From: Candidatus Kaiserbacteria bacterium
GTDB taxonomy: Bacteria; Patescibacteriota; Minisyncoccia; Phycocordibacterales; UBA12088
Assembly (NCBI GenBank): GCA_007116405.1
Contig: SKIN01000002.1
Coordinates: 1 to 11,752, forward strand
Direction of reading: 5' to 3'
Length of the DNA: 11,752 nt
The first letter of the stretch is position 1, and every line of letters starts with the position of its first letter. Positions 1-6,025 of the stretch are shown one piece after another. Both the position numbers and the translations under genes were made by a program. Under the pieces are notes generated by a model. The model did not search any database. It was given only the letters and a program-made list of their open reading frames with translations, and was not told the DNA's origin.

Positions 1-134
1 GCTTCGTAAAAGCGTTGCGTGACCTGCTCGGGTGTACTGTTTGCCCGAGTACTGGTGAGAGCATATCCAAAGATGAGCACCACAAACGCCAACAACGTTA
101 CACCAACAACGATCCTTTTTGTTTTCTTAGACAT
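1..134 (-). CDS. N-terminus of a small membrane-anchored protein (truncated by window edge)
   Basis: The reading frame is open from an ATG at 132-134 to the left edge of the window, giving 44 codons. The protein starts MSKKTKR, followed by a hydrophobic stretch of about 19 residues (IVVGVTLLAFVVLIFGYAL, residues 8-26), then a polar segment ending TPEQVTQRFYE at the edge. A short basic N-terminus before one hydrophobic helix is the pattern of a signal anchor, so the unseen remainder should lie outside the cytoplasm. The start of the outer domain resembles the first helix of small secreted domains of the DUF3828/NTF2-like kind, but too little is visible to assign it. It lies 63 bases downstream of the photolyase stop on the same strand, and an extended -10 box lies just past that stop. 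There is no clear Shine-Dalgarno sequence; only a GAG eight bases before the ATG. I consider it real because of its signal-anchor composition; the function is unknown. Confidence 0.7.
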   Translation of the reverse strand, partial: MSKKTKRIVVGVTLLAFVVLIFGYALTSTRANSTPEQVTQRFYE

Positions 135-181
135 GATTATTGCTCGATCCGATGCTCAGTGCATAAGAGCGAGATGTGTCT

Positions 182-190
182 ATGATAGCA
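182..190 (-). promoter_or_regulatory. Candidate extended -10 promoter for the gene at 1-134
   Basis: Read on the minus strand this is TGC-TATCAT, an extended -10 (TGn plus a 5/6 match to TATAAT), just downstream of the photolyase stop codon. The predicted start would give a leader of about 40 bases before the ATG at 134. No convincing -35 box lies 17 bases upstream. It would let the truncated gene be expressed separately from the photolyase gene. Confidence 0.4.
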
Positions 191-197
191 TACCGCG

Positions 198-1604
198 TCA
201 TGCAAGAGGAGAGCCATTGCGCCTTGCCTGCGCGTATGCCTCACGTGCTCGATGGTAGCTCATGCGTACGTCCACGATAGGAGAGGGGTAGCCCGGCGCA
301 ACAGTGTCAAAGGGTCGTTCTTTGCCATCAGACAATAGTACCGGGTCGACATCCCTTAGTTCAGGGACGTGTCGCTTGATGTATGTTGCGTAAGGGTCAT
401 ACTTCTTCGCTTGCGTGTACGGATTAAAGATGCGGAGCGGTCGAGGGTCTGTACCGACCTGCGCACACCACTGCCACGAACCATTGTTGACTGATGGGTC
501 ATAATCGACTAGGTGGCGAGCAAAGTATCGCTCCCCAATGCGCCAATCAACAAGAAGGTTCTTTGTGAGGAATGATGCGACGATCATGCGTACACGATTA
601 TGCATCCAGCCGGTCTCATTAAGCTCACGCATTCCCGCGTCAACAATGGGAACACCTGTCTTTCCCTGCTTCCATGCCTCTATCTCACGAGCGTCGTTGC
701 GCCACACAAGTGCGTCACCCCATGCCTGCAACGGTGCGCCAAAGACGTGCGGGAAGTGATGTGCGATATGGTAGTAAAAATCACGCCAATAGAGCTCGTT
801 GATGAACGTTTCTCTGTCTTTATGCCGTGTACTCACAACAGCATGATAGGTCTCTCGGATAGAGACGGTGCCGAACTTGTGGTGAGGTGAGAGGTGCGAG
901 GTCCCCACAATTGCCGGAAGGTTACGGTCTGTGCCGTACGTGTTGAGAAACGAAAGGTCCTGCAGTGTACGGAGACCGGCGGACCGACCACCTGGAAGCA
1001 GTGCGTTCGTATCATCCTTGGTGCGGAATCGGTCGAGTGGAACCGTCGGTGCGTGTAGCATGGTGGTAGTGTGGATGTAGTTCTTTTTGGTGTTGGGGGC
1101 TGTTGGCAGCACAGGATATGAGCGCGCCTTTCGCATAAATGGAGTAAAGACCGTGTACGGTGCGCCCGCTTGTGTGGCGATCTCCGCTACCGGGGAGAGG
1201 GTGACGTCGTCATGGACCTCATAAGGAATGTTGTGTGCAACGCAAGTCTTTCGTATCTTCTCGTCGCGCGAACGTGCAAACGGCGTGTGGTCCCTATTCA
1301 AGTACACGGCCTCCACTCCATCGTCGCGGATAAGCTGTCGTAGCACCGTATCCGGCGTGCCCTCATAGACATGGAGCTGTGAACCCTTCTTCCGAAGCTG
1401 CTTGTCGATATCGGTGAGCGCTTGGAGCAGGAATGCAAACGCGGGAGAGCTGAAGTATGTGTTCTTGCGGGAATCATACTGCCGAGGGTCGAAAATGAAC
1501 GCGGGTATGACCTCCCGGCTATCCCTGAGTGCAGCAATGAGGGCGGTGTTATCTTCAAGGCGCAGGTCACGCCGAAATACGTACAGTGAACGACTGTGCT
1601 TCAT
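198..1604 (-). CDS. phrB: Class I deoxyribodipyrimidine photolyase (CPD photolyase)
   Basis: This 468-residue flavoprotein would repair cyclobutane pyrimidine dimers with blue light. The N-terminal alpha/beta antenna-binding domain opens with YVFRRDLRLEDNTALIAAL (residues 8-26). The C-terminal helical FAD-binding domain has ELYWRDFYYH (270-279), GWMHNRVRMIVASFL (332-346), DWRIGERYF (353-361) and NNGSWQW (373-379). Compared with the E. coli enzyme the numbering is offset by five: the electron-transfer tryptophans W306, W359 and W382 correspond to W301, W354 and W377, and the flavin-contacting N378 corresponds to N373. So the enzyme looks intact and of normal length. The frame stays open upstream to 1748, but homology begins at the ATG at 1604, which also sits six bases after an extended -10 box, so I chose that start. 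A cryptochrome cannot be fully excluded by eye, but the triad and lengths favour photolyase. It is divergent from the channel-like gene. Confidence 0.93.
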   Translation of the reverse strand: MKHSRSLYVFRRDLRLEDNTALIAALRDSREVIPAFIFDPRQYDSRKNTYFSSPAFAFLLQALTDIDKQLRKKGSQLHVYEGTPDTVLRQLIRDDGVEAVYLNRDHTPFARSRDEKIRKTCVAHNIPYEVHDDVTLSPVAEIATQAGAPYTVFTPFMRKARSYPVLPTAPNTKKNYIHTTTMLHAPTVPLDRFRTKDDTNALLPGGRSAGLRTLQDLSFLNTYGTDRNLPAIVGTSHLSPHHKFGTVSIRETYHAVVSTRHKDRETFINELYWRDFYYHIAHHFPHVFGAPLQAWGDALVWRNDAREIEAWKQGKTGVPIVDAGMRELNETGWMHNRVRMIVASFLTKNLLVDWRIGERYFARHLVDYDPSVNNGSWQWCAQVGTDPRPLRIFNPYTQAKKYDPYATYIKRHVPELRDVDPVLLSDGKERPFDTVAPGYPSPIVDVRMSYHRAREAYAQARRNGSPLA

Positions 1605-1610
1605 GCCACC

Positions 1611-1619
1611 AGTATACCA
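1611..1619 (-). promoter_or_regulatory. Extended -10 box of the photolyase gene, six bases before ATG
   Basis: On the minus strand the sequence is TGG-TATACT, an extended -10 with a 5/6 hexamer match. Only GGTGGC separates it from the ATG at 1604. Transcription would normally start 6-8 bases after the box, at or beside the ATG, so the mRNA is predicted to be leaderless. The GGTGG in that gap would then not be part of a useful ribosome binding site. Confidence 0.6.
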
Positions 1620-1700
1620 GTAAGCGAATCGCGACCAGTAGTATCGTATAAGTGAACACAAATTATCATATTGTCCATGGTTATCTGCGGAATTGTGGGG

Positions 1701-1706
1701 TATACT
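1701..1706 (+). promoter_or_regulatory. Putative -10 box upstream of the TM-helix protein gene
   Basis: TATACT on the plus strand, followed after six bases (GGAAAC) by an ATG at 1713. The arrangement copies the leaderless starts of the minus-strand genes, but that ATG opens a 30-codon frame that overlaps the channel-like gene out of frame. For the channel-like gene itself the box would give a leader of about 53 bases. No good -35 hexamer lies 16-18 bases upstream. It is divergent from the photolyase promoter. Confidence 0.5.
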
Positions 1707-1719
1707 GGAAACATGCGTA

Positions 1720-1735
1720 AAGGGTGTGTACCCTT
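1720..1735 (+). other. Short hairpin in the leader of the TM-helix protein gene
   Basis: A perfect 6-bp stem (AAGGGT / ACCCTT) closes a GTGT loop, 30 bases before the ATG at 1766. It lies just after the predicted transcription start and ahead of a T-rich stretch. It could be a leader structure or a weak attenuator, or chance. Confidence 0.35.
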
Positions 1736-1765
1736 CATACTTTATCACTTAATTTTTTACAAAAT

Positions 1766-2422
1766 ATGGAAAGAACTCTTGAAGCCATTGAGCAGTCATT
1801 CATAGACATGTGGACGGGGCTCGTAGAAGCGATCCCCACCTTTGTTGCGGCGATCGCCGTCTTTGTTGTCGGTCTCATTATTGCGTCGCTTGCTGAGCGC
1901 CTTGTCCGTAAGTTGGTGCAATTCCTCAAGGTGGACACTCTTGCGGAACGCATGAAGGTGCATGAGACACTCGAAAAGGTTGATATTTCACTGACCTTTG
2001 CCGATGTGATGGGAAAGATCGTCAAATGGTTCTTCATCATCGTATTCCTCAACGCAGCTGTTGAGGTGCTGGGATGGACGCAGATCAACATGTTCCTTAA
2101 TGAGGTGTTGGTGTACCTCCCGAACGTGCTCATTGCAGTCATCATCCTTGCAATAGGTCTTATCGTCGCATCGTTTGTCGAGACACTTGTGACCGCGAAA
2201 CTGAAACTCGCTCATGTGCCCGTAAAATCACCCGAGACCCTTGGGAGCATCGCTAAGTGGGCTGTAGTCGCTACAGCTACGGTTGCGGCATTGACCCAAC
2301 TCGGTGTTGCGGTCAGCATCCTCAACATACTCTTTGGTGGTGTGGTGCTGGCACTTGCCCTTGCGTTTGGTCTTGGTGGCAAGGACCGGGCAGCGAAGTT
2401 CCTCGACCGCGTTCTTGGCTAA
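1766..2422 (+). CDS. TM-helix (PF05552-type) mechanosensitive-channel-like membrane protein
   Basis: This 218-residue protein is mostly hydrophobic, with membrane segments near residues 22-46, 82-104, 115-140 and 162-205. Two stretches, ILxxGLIxASxxExLV at about 33-47 and 128-142, look like the repeated conserved TM helix found in MscS-related proteins. The last segment is rich in Gly, Ala and Leu and ends FGLGGKDRAAKFLDRVL (201-217), the characteristic end of this family and similar to the pore-lining TM3 region of MscS. There is no room for the large cytoplasmic MscS vestibule, so it is a minimal member whose channel activity is unproven. I chose ATG 1766 over an in-frame upstream ATG at 1724 because the conserved part starts there and the upstream residues overlap the leader hairpin. 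No Shine-Dalgarno sequence precedes it; the 20 bases before the ATG are A/T-rich. It is the only protein gene on the plus strand here. Confidence 0.82.
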   Translation: MERTLEAIEQSFIDMWTGLVEAIPTFVAAIAVFVVGLIIASLAERLVRKLVQFLKVDTLAERMKVHETLEKVDISLTFADVMGKIVKWFFIIVFLNAAVEVLGWTQINMFLNEVLVYLPNVLIAVIILAIGLIVASFVETLVTAKLKLAHVPVKSPETLGSIAKWAVVATATVAALTQLGVAVSILNILFGGVVLALALAFGLGGKDRAAKFLDRVLG

Positions 2423-2445
2423 ATATCTCAAAGAAAGTGACCCAC

Positions 2446-2470
2446 ACAACCCCGCGCATCGCGGGGTTGT
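2446..2470 (+). terminator. Strong GC-rich hairpin after the TM-helix protein gene
   Basis: A perfect 11-bp stem (ACAACCCCGCG with its complement) closes a three-base CAT loop, starting 23 bases after the stop at 2422. No T-run follows on the plus strand, so it may be a weak or factor-assisted terminator or a 3'-end protecting structure. It sits between two convergent genes and directly beside the minus-strand terminator. Confidence 0.6.
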
Positions 2471-2473
2471 TGG

Positions 2474-2506
2474 TAATAAAAAACGAGAGGTCAAAAGACC
2501 TCTCGT
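2474..2506 (-). terminator. Rho-independent terminator of the TrpF-like gene
   Basis: On the minus strand, a 10-bp stem (ACGAGAGGTC and its complement) with a TTTT loop is followed directly by a T-run broken by one A. It begins ten bases after the stop codon at 2517. This is a textbook intrinsic terminator. Confidence 0.88.
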
Positions 2507-2516
2507 GGTAGTGCCA

Positions 2517-3266
2517 TCATTCACTGAAGAGTTCGAATGCGCCATCAAGGTACTCCATCATGAGAGTGGTATCAAGATGGTCGTCACGGTCCCGCAGACG
2601 GCCTTCAGCGTCGATAGAGAGCTGGGGGTAATCTCGTATCAAGTCTGTGATCCTATGCAATGTACTGGGACCAAGACCGCCTGCAATACCCGGCATCACC
2701 TGCGGACATTCGTCCACTAACAACGTAAGTACACGCCTCATGAATGTAGTATCCATTTCCTCTCCCCTGCCTCCACTTGGGTCGAGGAGGACATATGAGA
2801 CAAGGTCCGCGTATGACTTGACGACCGCGACGATGGTCTTTGGGTCAAAGTCCGCCGCTTTTTGCATACCAACCCCGAATTGCATGACGAAGAAGTGGTG
2901 CGGGTACAGGTCCAGGTAATGTGCCATCTCAGCACGGTCAGGCCACATCATGTTGAGTTGGAAGCCGTGCAAGTAGGGACCCGACTTCATAGCTATCTCA
3001 TCGAGACGTTCTGCGAGACCTTCGCTGTCCTTGGCGTGGTAGTGGACCAGGTTAATGACCTTTGGATCATACTGGAACAGCAGACTGAGTCGCGACGGGT
3101 CCGGGTGCCTGTGGTGCCACTTCACGGGTATCCCGTTCCATGACTTCTCGCTCACCAAACACCCCACCATGAGCGCATGGTTGCTGTCTTCCGGTATGCA
3201 TAGGCGGGCGGCAGTCACCTCTTCGGGGCTTGAAACCCCCGTCACTCCGATGTACGGTCGCTTCAT
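2517..3266 (-). CDS. TrpF-like TIM-barrel protein lacking the catalytic cysteine
   Basis: This 249-residue protein has landmarks of phosphoribosylanthranilate isomerase (TrpF): an opening strand IGVTGVSSPEEV (residues 6-17) that matches the family's KICGIT...PEDA start, VLLDPSGGRGEEMD (159-172) that matches VLDxGxGGTGxxFD, the phosphate loop AGGLGP (195-200), and a final SIDAEGRLRD (217-226) in the place of DVSSGVE. The general acid, D162, is retained. The catalytic Cys of KICGIT is Thr (T9). No other trp gene is near, so I would not call it TrpF; it is probably a sugar-phosphate-binding barrel with another substrate. The start is well supported: GGAGGT lies eight bases before the ATG, the only clear Shine-Dalgarno sequence before a start in this window. 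It ends at a strong terminator. It follows the 644-residue gene by 112 bases, so co-transcription with it is possible. Confidence 0.72.
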   Translation of the reverse strand: MKRPYIGVTGVSSPEEVTAARLCIPEDSNHALMVGCLVSEKSWNGIPVKWHHRHPDPSRLSLLFQYDPKVINLVHYHAKDSEGLAERLDEIAMKSGPYLHGFQLNMMWPDRAEMAHYLDLYPHHFFVMQFGVGMQKAADFDPKTIVAVVKSYADLVSYVLLDPSGGRGEEMDTTFMRRVLTLLVDECPQVMPGIAGGLGPSTLHRITDLIRDYPQLSIDAEGRLRDRDDHLDTTLMMEYLDGAFELFSE

Positions 3267-3274
3267 TACAAGGT

Positions 3275-3280
3275 ACCTCC
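3275..3280 (-). promoter_or_regulatory. Canonical ribosome binding site of the TrpF-like gene
   Basis: GGAGGT on the minus strand, eight bases before the ATG at 3266. It fixes the start and contrasts with the SD-less starts of most neighbours. A small hairpin (CCTGT / ACAGG, 3314-3327) lies further up in the same 112-base gap. Confidence 0.8.
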
Positions 3281-3378
3281 GTTCTTTGGAATAAGTGCTT
3301 ACGCAAGCCTACTCCTGTTCCCACAGGTACGCAACACATCTTCGATGCTCTCGCACGAACAAGGAGTGCCAACACACC

Positions 3379-5313
3379 CTATCGTTCTCCCGCTGCGCTC
3401 ATCCACGCACTGAGGGCATTTGCCGTCATGTCTATCGCTTCACCAAGGACCGGTGTGTTTTTGCCATACTCAAGGTTTTTTTGCGCATCCTCCATCAGCT
3501 GCTGGATGGGCATGGATTCCGCAGGGACTTGTATCCTCTTTGTTGTGTTGATGTCGGTGATATCGAACGTGAGTCGTATCCTTCCTTGACGTCCAGCAAG
3601 CTGTCTTGCGGTGTCAGGCGGCACAAGGCGCATACTCAGTTCAATGCGTGCGGGCTCACCGCGTTTGGTGGTGTACGCAAGCAATGAGATGTTGTCGTTA
3701 AGGTATTCGAACACCTCTGAAAACGATTCACTCTCTAGATACTGCAATAACGTGTCCTTCTCGGAGAAGAGTTGTCCCAGCGTCTCTTGCTCCTCGGCGA
3801 CACTCGACAGTCGCCTCATGAACGGAAGAATGGACTCCTTGCGGATGGTCAGGTCATATTTGTACACGTCGCGTCCGTCCACCGTTTCAAGTGACGGCGG
3901 CCTTCGAAACGCGATGACCCTTTCCTCGTCCGCAATACGTATGAGTGCCTGTATTATCTCGATTGCTTCACGCACAAACTCTTCCTGTGCCTCCTCTATC
4001 TCTTGCACGCCGAGCATTGAAACCGGCACTGTGCCATATTCGTCGGCGATCTCTGCCAGTGCCGCCTCTGATATGTGGACCCAAACACCTCGTTGCAGAC
4101 CAAGCATGGGGAGGAAAAAGCCGGGCATGTTCCTGACACGGACATAGTAATCATTGTCCACTTGTCGGAAATCAACAGCAATCTTGTACATCATGTCTCC
4201 AAAGTCTGCTTCCAGATCAAGGGCCATATCCACGTTCGTACCGTTTCGTGTCTCTTCTGAGGTCACTTTGAGAGCAACAGAAACATCCAGGTCAGGTGGA
4301 AGAAAGCGCGCTGATTCACTCAGTTGGACTAAGAATGGTTGCGGTGGCTCAGAGCGAAGATAGTAGTAGGAAAAGATATTGTCAGCCGTGAACGATACGG
4401 GGAAACCATCGGTGACGGTATCTTGACTCGGAGGGACAAAGCTTGATCGACTCACAGCCTCCTGTGCATCCGACGTCTCAAACGTGATCGTGAGCAGGAA
4501 GCCGGTGCCATCATCCCGAGACTCTACAAAGTATGGCTGACCTGAGAGCGGGTCCCTTGCACCGAGCGACGGAAGCGTCTCCGGTGAAAGGGGTTCCGAT
4601 TCCGACGACATCACCCTTAGCCAAAGATCTCGGTCCCTTTGTAGCTCGTAGCTTATCTCACGGAGAGCGTTGATGCGCTCATGATCTCGCGCGTACTTTT
4701 CTCGGTATGTGCGATACTCCTCGGTCTCCCTTACGCTAAAGGGTCGTGCGTCCGAATCCCTTGGTTCCATGGCTAGGGAACCGGAGAAGCCATACGATGC
4801 GGTCTTGATCTTGCTAAATCCGATAGCCATGCCTTTGAGAAAGTCCTCTTCGGTATACAAGCCACCCGAGAGTACCGTTGGCTTGAGCATGGAGTATGAA
4901 AGGGCGAAAGCCCCGGACACGACGAGCAACGCAAAGACGCCGATCGTCATGAGCACATACTTATGCGCACGGACAGGCTTCTGCGATACGTCTGCGCCAC
5001 CATCTGCCATGCCGGCCATTACGCCCTGGTGTTCTGGGGCGACTCCCGTCCCAGTAATACCTTCGAACGATTGCACATCACCACCCTCTGCAACACCACC
5101 CTCATTCGTATAGGGGGTCGAGGTATAGGTATCCTCGAGTGAGGTGTCCTCAGCACCCTCACCGGGTGCACCGGCAAAAGCTTCGCTGATCATCTCCTCC
5201 GGCCATACTCCCAACCGTAACAGCTCCGCCCGCACATCATCCTCTGGCACACCCTCGGCTTTTTTTGACGCGATGTAAGTACGTAGGCGCGTCAGTTCGT
5301 CAGTAGTATTCAT
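3379..5313 (-). CDS. Large single-pass membrane protein with orphan extracytoplasmic domain
   Basis: The protein is 644 residues. Residues 1-48 form a short helical module (TDELTRLRTYIASKKAEG, then RAELLRLGVWPEEMISEAF) of the kind often placed at the N-terminus of CPR membrane proteins. A Gly/Glu/Thr-rich linker (49-115) follows. One membrane segment spans about 119-141 (YVLMTIGVFALLVVSGAFAL). The remaining 500 residues should lie outside. They contain beta-rich stretches such as NGTNVDMALDLEADF and NDYYVRVRNMPGFFLPMLG, followed by GVWVHI, loosely recalling LppX/LolA-like lipoprotein folds, but I do not recognise a family. No cell-wall anchor motif or catalytic motif is visible. I chose the ATG at 5313 because the conserved helical module starts there and a TATACT box lies eight bases upstream; the frame is open to 5421, but that extension overlaps the promoter and two inverted repeats. 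Confidence 0.8.
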   Translation of the reverse strand: MNTTDELTRLRTYIASKKAEGVPEDDVRAELLRLGVWPEEMISEAFAGAPGEGAEDTSLEDTYTSTPYTNEGGVAEGGDVQSFEGITGTGVAPEHQGVMAGMADGGADVSQKPVRAHKYVLMTIGVFALLVVSGAFALSYSMLKPTVLSGGLYTEEDFLKGMAIGFSKIKTASYGFSGSLAMEPRDSDARPFSVRETEEYRTYREKYARDHERINALREISYELQRDRDLWLRVMSSESEPLSPETLPSLGARDPLSGQPYFVESRDDGTGFLLTITFETSDAQEAVSRSSFVPPSQDTVTDGFPVSFTADNIFSYYYLRSEPPQPFLVQLSESARFLPPDLDVSVALKVTSEETRNGTNVDMALDLEADFGDMMYKIAVDFRQVDNDYYVRVRNMPGFFLPMLGLQRGVWVHISEAALAEIADEYGTVPVSMLGVQEIEEAQEEFVREAIEIIQALIRIADEERVIAFRRPPSLETVDGRDVYKYDLTIRKESILPFMRRLSSVAEEQETLGQLFSEKDTLLQYLESESFSEVFEYLNDNISLLAYTTKRGEPARIELSMRLVPPDTARQLAGRQGRIRLTFDITDINTTKRIQVPAESMPIQQLMEDAQKNLEYGKNTPVLGEAIDMTANALSAWMSAAGER

Positions 5314-5321
5314 ATATTGGC

Positions 5322-5327
5322 AGTATA
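5322..5327 (-). promoter_or_regulatory. -10 box of the 644-residue protein gene, eight bases before ATG
   Basis: TATACT on the minus strand, then GCCAATAT and the ATG at 5313. The spacing predicts a leaderless transcript. It lacks the TGn extension and a recognisable -35; two inverted repeats lie just upstream. Confidence 0.55.
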
Positions 5328-5338
5328 TAGAGCATGAG

Positions 5339-5361
5339 CACGCACGACCAGGAAGTGCGTG
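5339..5361. repeat. Inverted repeat upstream of the 644-residue protein gene
   Basis: Perfect 7-bp arms (CACGCAC / GTGCGTG) around a nine-base centre, 11 bases upstream of the TATACT box, where a -35 or an activator site would be expected. Confidence 0.5.
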
Positions 5362-5375
5362 TGTATAGTCGATGG

Positions 5376-5406
5376 CAGGAAGACGGTGATTTCTCTTGTC
5401 TTCCTG
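5376..5406. repeat. Second inverted repeat upstream of the 644-residue protein gene
   Basis: Perfect 9-bp arms (CAGGAAGAC / GTCTTCCTG) around a 13-base centre. The AGGAAG of its arm also occurs in the centre of the neighbouring repeat at 5339-5361. It lies between the tRNA-Asp terminator and the downstream promoter and has no T-run, so it is not a simple terminator. Confidence 0.5.
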
Positions 5407-5470
5407 AGGAACTGTCGTCATGCGACAGGGTCATTACGCGAATAAAGCGGCTTGTTCGCTCGACTGCATA

Positions 5471-5493
5471 AACACAAAAAGCCCCGAAGGGCT
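5471..5493 (-). terminator. Rho-independent terminator of tRNA-Asp
   Basis: On the minus strand, stem AGCCC / GGGCT with a TTCG tetraloop is followed by TTTTTGTGTTT. It starts 11 bases after the tRNA end. Confidence 0.88.
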
Positions 5494-5504
5494 CCCTGTA
5501 TTTG

Positions 5505-5578
5505 CGCGGTCGAAGGGACTTGAACCCTCAACCTCCCGCGTGACAGGCGGGTGCTCTAACCAGTTGAGCTACGACCGC
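5505..5578 (-). tRNA. tRNA-Asp (anticodon GTC)
   Basis: The 74-base cloverleaf has a 7-bp acceptor stem (GCGGTCG / CGACCGC), D-arm AGCTC...GAGC with a normal loop containing TGG, anticodon stem CCCGC / GCGGG around CTGTCAC (anticodon GTC), and T-loop TTCAAGT. The discriminator base is G73, the usual one for tRNA-Asp. CCA is not encoded (the discriminator is followed by CAAA), so a CCA-adding enzyme is needed. It has its own TATAAT promoter and its own terminator. Confidence 0.96.
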
Positions 5579-5601
5579 AACATACGCTTCTCATGCGCAT
5601 C

Positions 5602-5615
5602 AGTGCTTTCGCACT
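5602..5615 (-). other. Tetraloop hairpin in the 5' leader of tRNA-Asp
   Basis: A perfect 5-bp stem (AGTGC / GCACT) with a GAAA tetraloop (GNRA type), 23 bases before the mature tRNA 5' end. It probably folds in the precursor removed by RNase P. Confidence 0.5.
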
Positions 5616-5635
5616 TCCTCACACGTTGACGCATT

Positions 5636-5641
5636 ATTATA
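5636..5641 (-). promoter_or_regulatory. -10 box of tRNA-Asp
   Basis: A perfect TATAAT on the minus strand, preceded directly by TG. The predicted start gives a leader of about 50 bases before the tRNA. A TTGCCA lies 14 bases upstream, too close for an ideal -35. Confidence 0.65.
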
Positions 5642-5693
5642 CATCAAGCGCCAAATGGCAAGCGTCTCCTGTGGTTCGCTATGTGCCGAGTAT

Positions 5694-5715
5694 AAAAAAG
5701 GCACGTACACGTGCC
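5694..5715 (-). terminator. Rho-independent terminator of the AbrB-like gene
   Basis: On the minus strand, a 6-bp stem (GGCACG / CGTGCC) with a four-base loop is followed by six T. It begins 54 bases after the stop codon and isolates the small regulator gene from tRNA-Asp. Confidence 0.85.
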
Positions 5716-5769
5716 ATGTGGGAACCAAAAAAGAAGCGACGTTAGACCGAAACTCCGTTATCGCGCGCG

Positions 5770-5970
5770 TTACTTCTTCACCTCTTTCGCCTTGCTGCTT
5801 TCGATGATCACTCGTTGCTTCTTCTCGTCAACCGTAAGTATAAGCTCTTGCTTGTTATCCCAACCCCACTTACGGACGACTTCGATGGGCAACGTGAGTG
5901 CGAAACTTTTTCCGCCGGCGAGGGTGAAGAGAGAACGCGTATTTCGTTCTTCGAACCTCCTCCGTGCCAT
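5770..5970 (-). CDS. AbrB/MazE/SpoVT-type swapped-hairpin DNA-binding protein
   Basis: This 66-residue protein reads SLFTLAGGKSFALTLPIEVV (residues 13-32), then RKWGWDNKQELILTVD, a beta strand, a loop with the family's LP-x-E-x-x-x-x-x-GW core, and a second strand, followed by QRVIIESS and a Lys/Glu-rich tail. This is the swapped-hairpin AbrB fold, which binds DNA as a dimer. Members are either antitoxins or stand-alone regulators. No toxin gene is adjacent: tRNA genes lie on both sides and it has its own promoter and terminator, so it looks like a free-standing regulator. Its targets are unknown; its own promoter and those of the neighbours are candidates. The start is ATG 5970, not the in-frame GTG at 5988, because TGG-TATACT occupies those upstream codons. 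The basic N-terminus (MARRRFEER) could add DNA contacts. Confidence 0.85.
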   Translation of the reverse strand: MARRRFEERNTRSLFTLAGGKSFALTLPIEVVRKWGWDNKQELILTVDEKKQRVIIESSKAKEVKK

Positions 5971-5978
5971 ACGATTCC

Positions 5979-5987
5979 AGTATACCA
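5979..5987 (-). promoter_or_regulatory. Extended -10 box of the AbrB-like gene, eight bases before ATG
   Basis: TGG-TATACT on the minus strand, identical over nine bases to the photolyase promoter core, then GGAATCGT and the ATG. A leaderless mRNA is predicted. Confidence 0.62.
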
Positions 5988-6025
5988 CCTACTGCAGATG
6001 TCGCCAGTGTCGCCACGATACGCTG

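Noticed and set aside
198..200. TGA read as glycine (Gracilibacteria/Absconditabacteria code)
   Set aside because: The photolyase and ligA both end at TGA at their normal family lengths, and no long gene contains an internal TGA.
19..258. Plus-strand frame of 79 codons at the left edge
   Set aside because: It lies opposite the signal-anchor gene at 1-134 and the photolyase 3' end and is unlike any protein family.
1605..1748. Upstream extension of the photolyase frame by 48 residues
   Set aside because: The added residues do not resemble a photolyase N-terminus, they overlap the divergent promoter region, and the ATG at 1604 starts exactly where the family begins.
2304..2720. Plus-strand frame overlapping the end of the channel-like gene and the TrpF-like gene
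   Set aside because: It runs through both terminator hairpins and into the antisense of the TrpF-like gene; a frameshift reading is not supported because the channel-like protein ends at its normal family C-terminus.
5314..5421. Upstream extension of the 644-residue protein by 36 residues
   Set aside because: The segment is Cys/His/Arg-rich and unlike the helical module that follows, and it covers the TATACT box and an inverted repeat.
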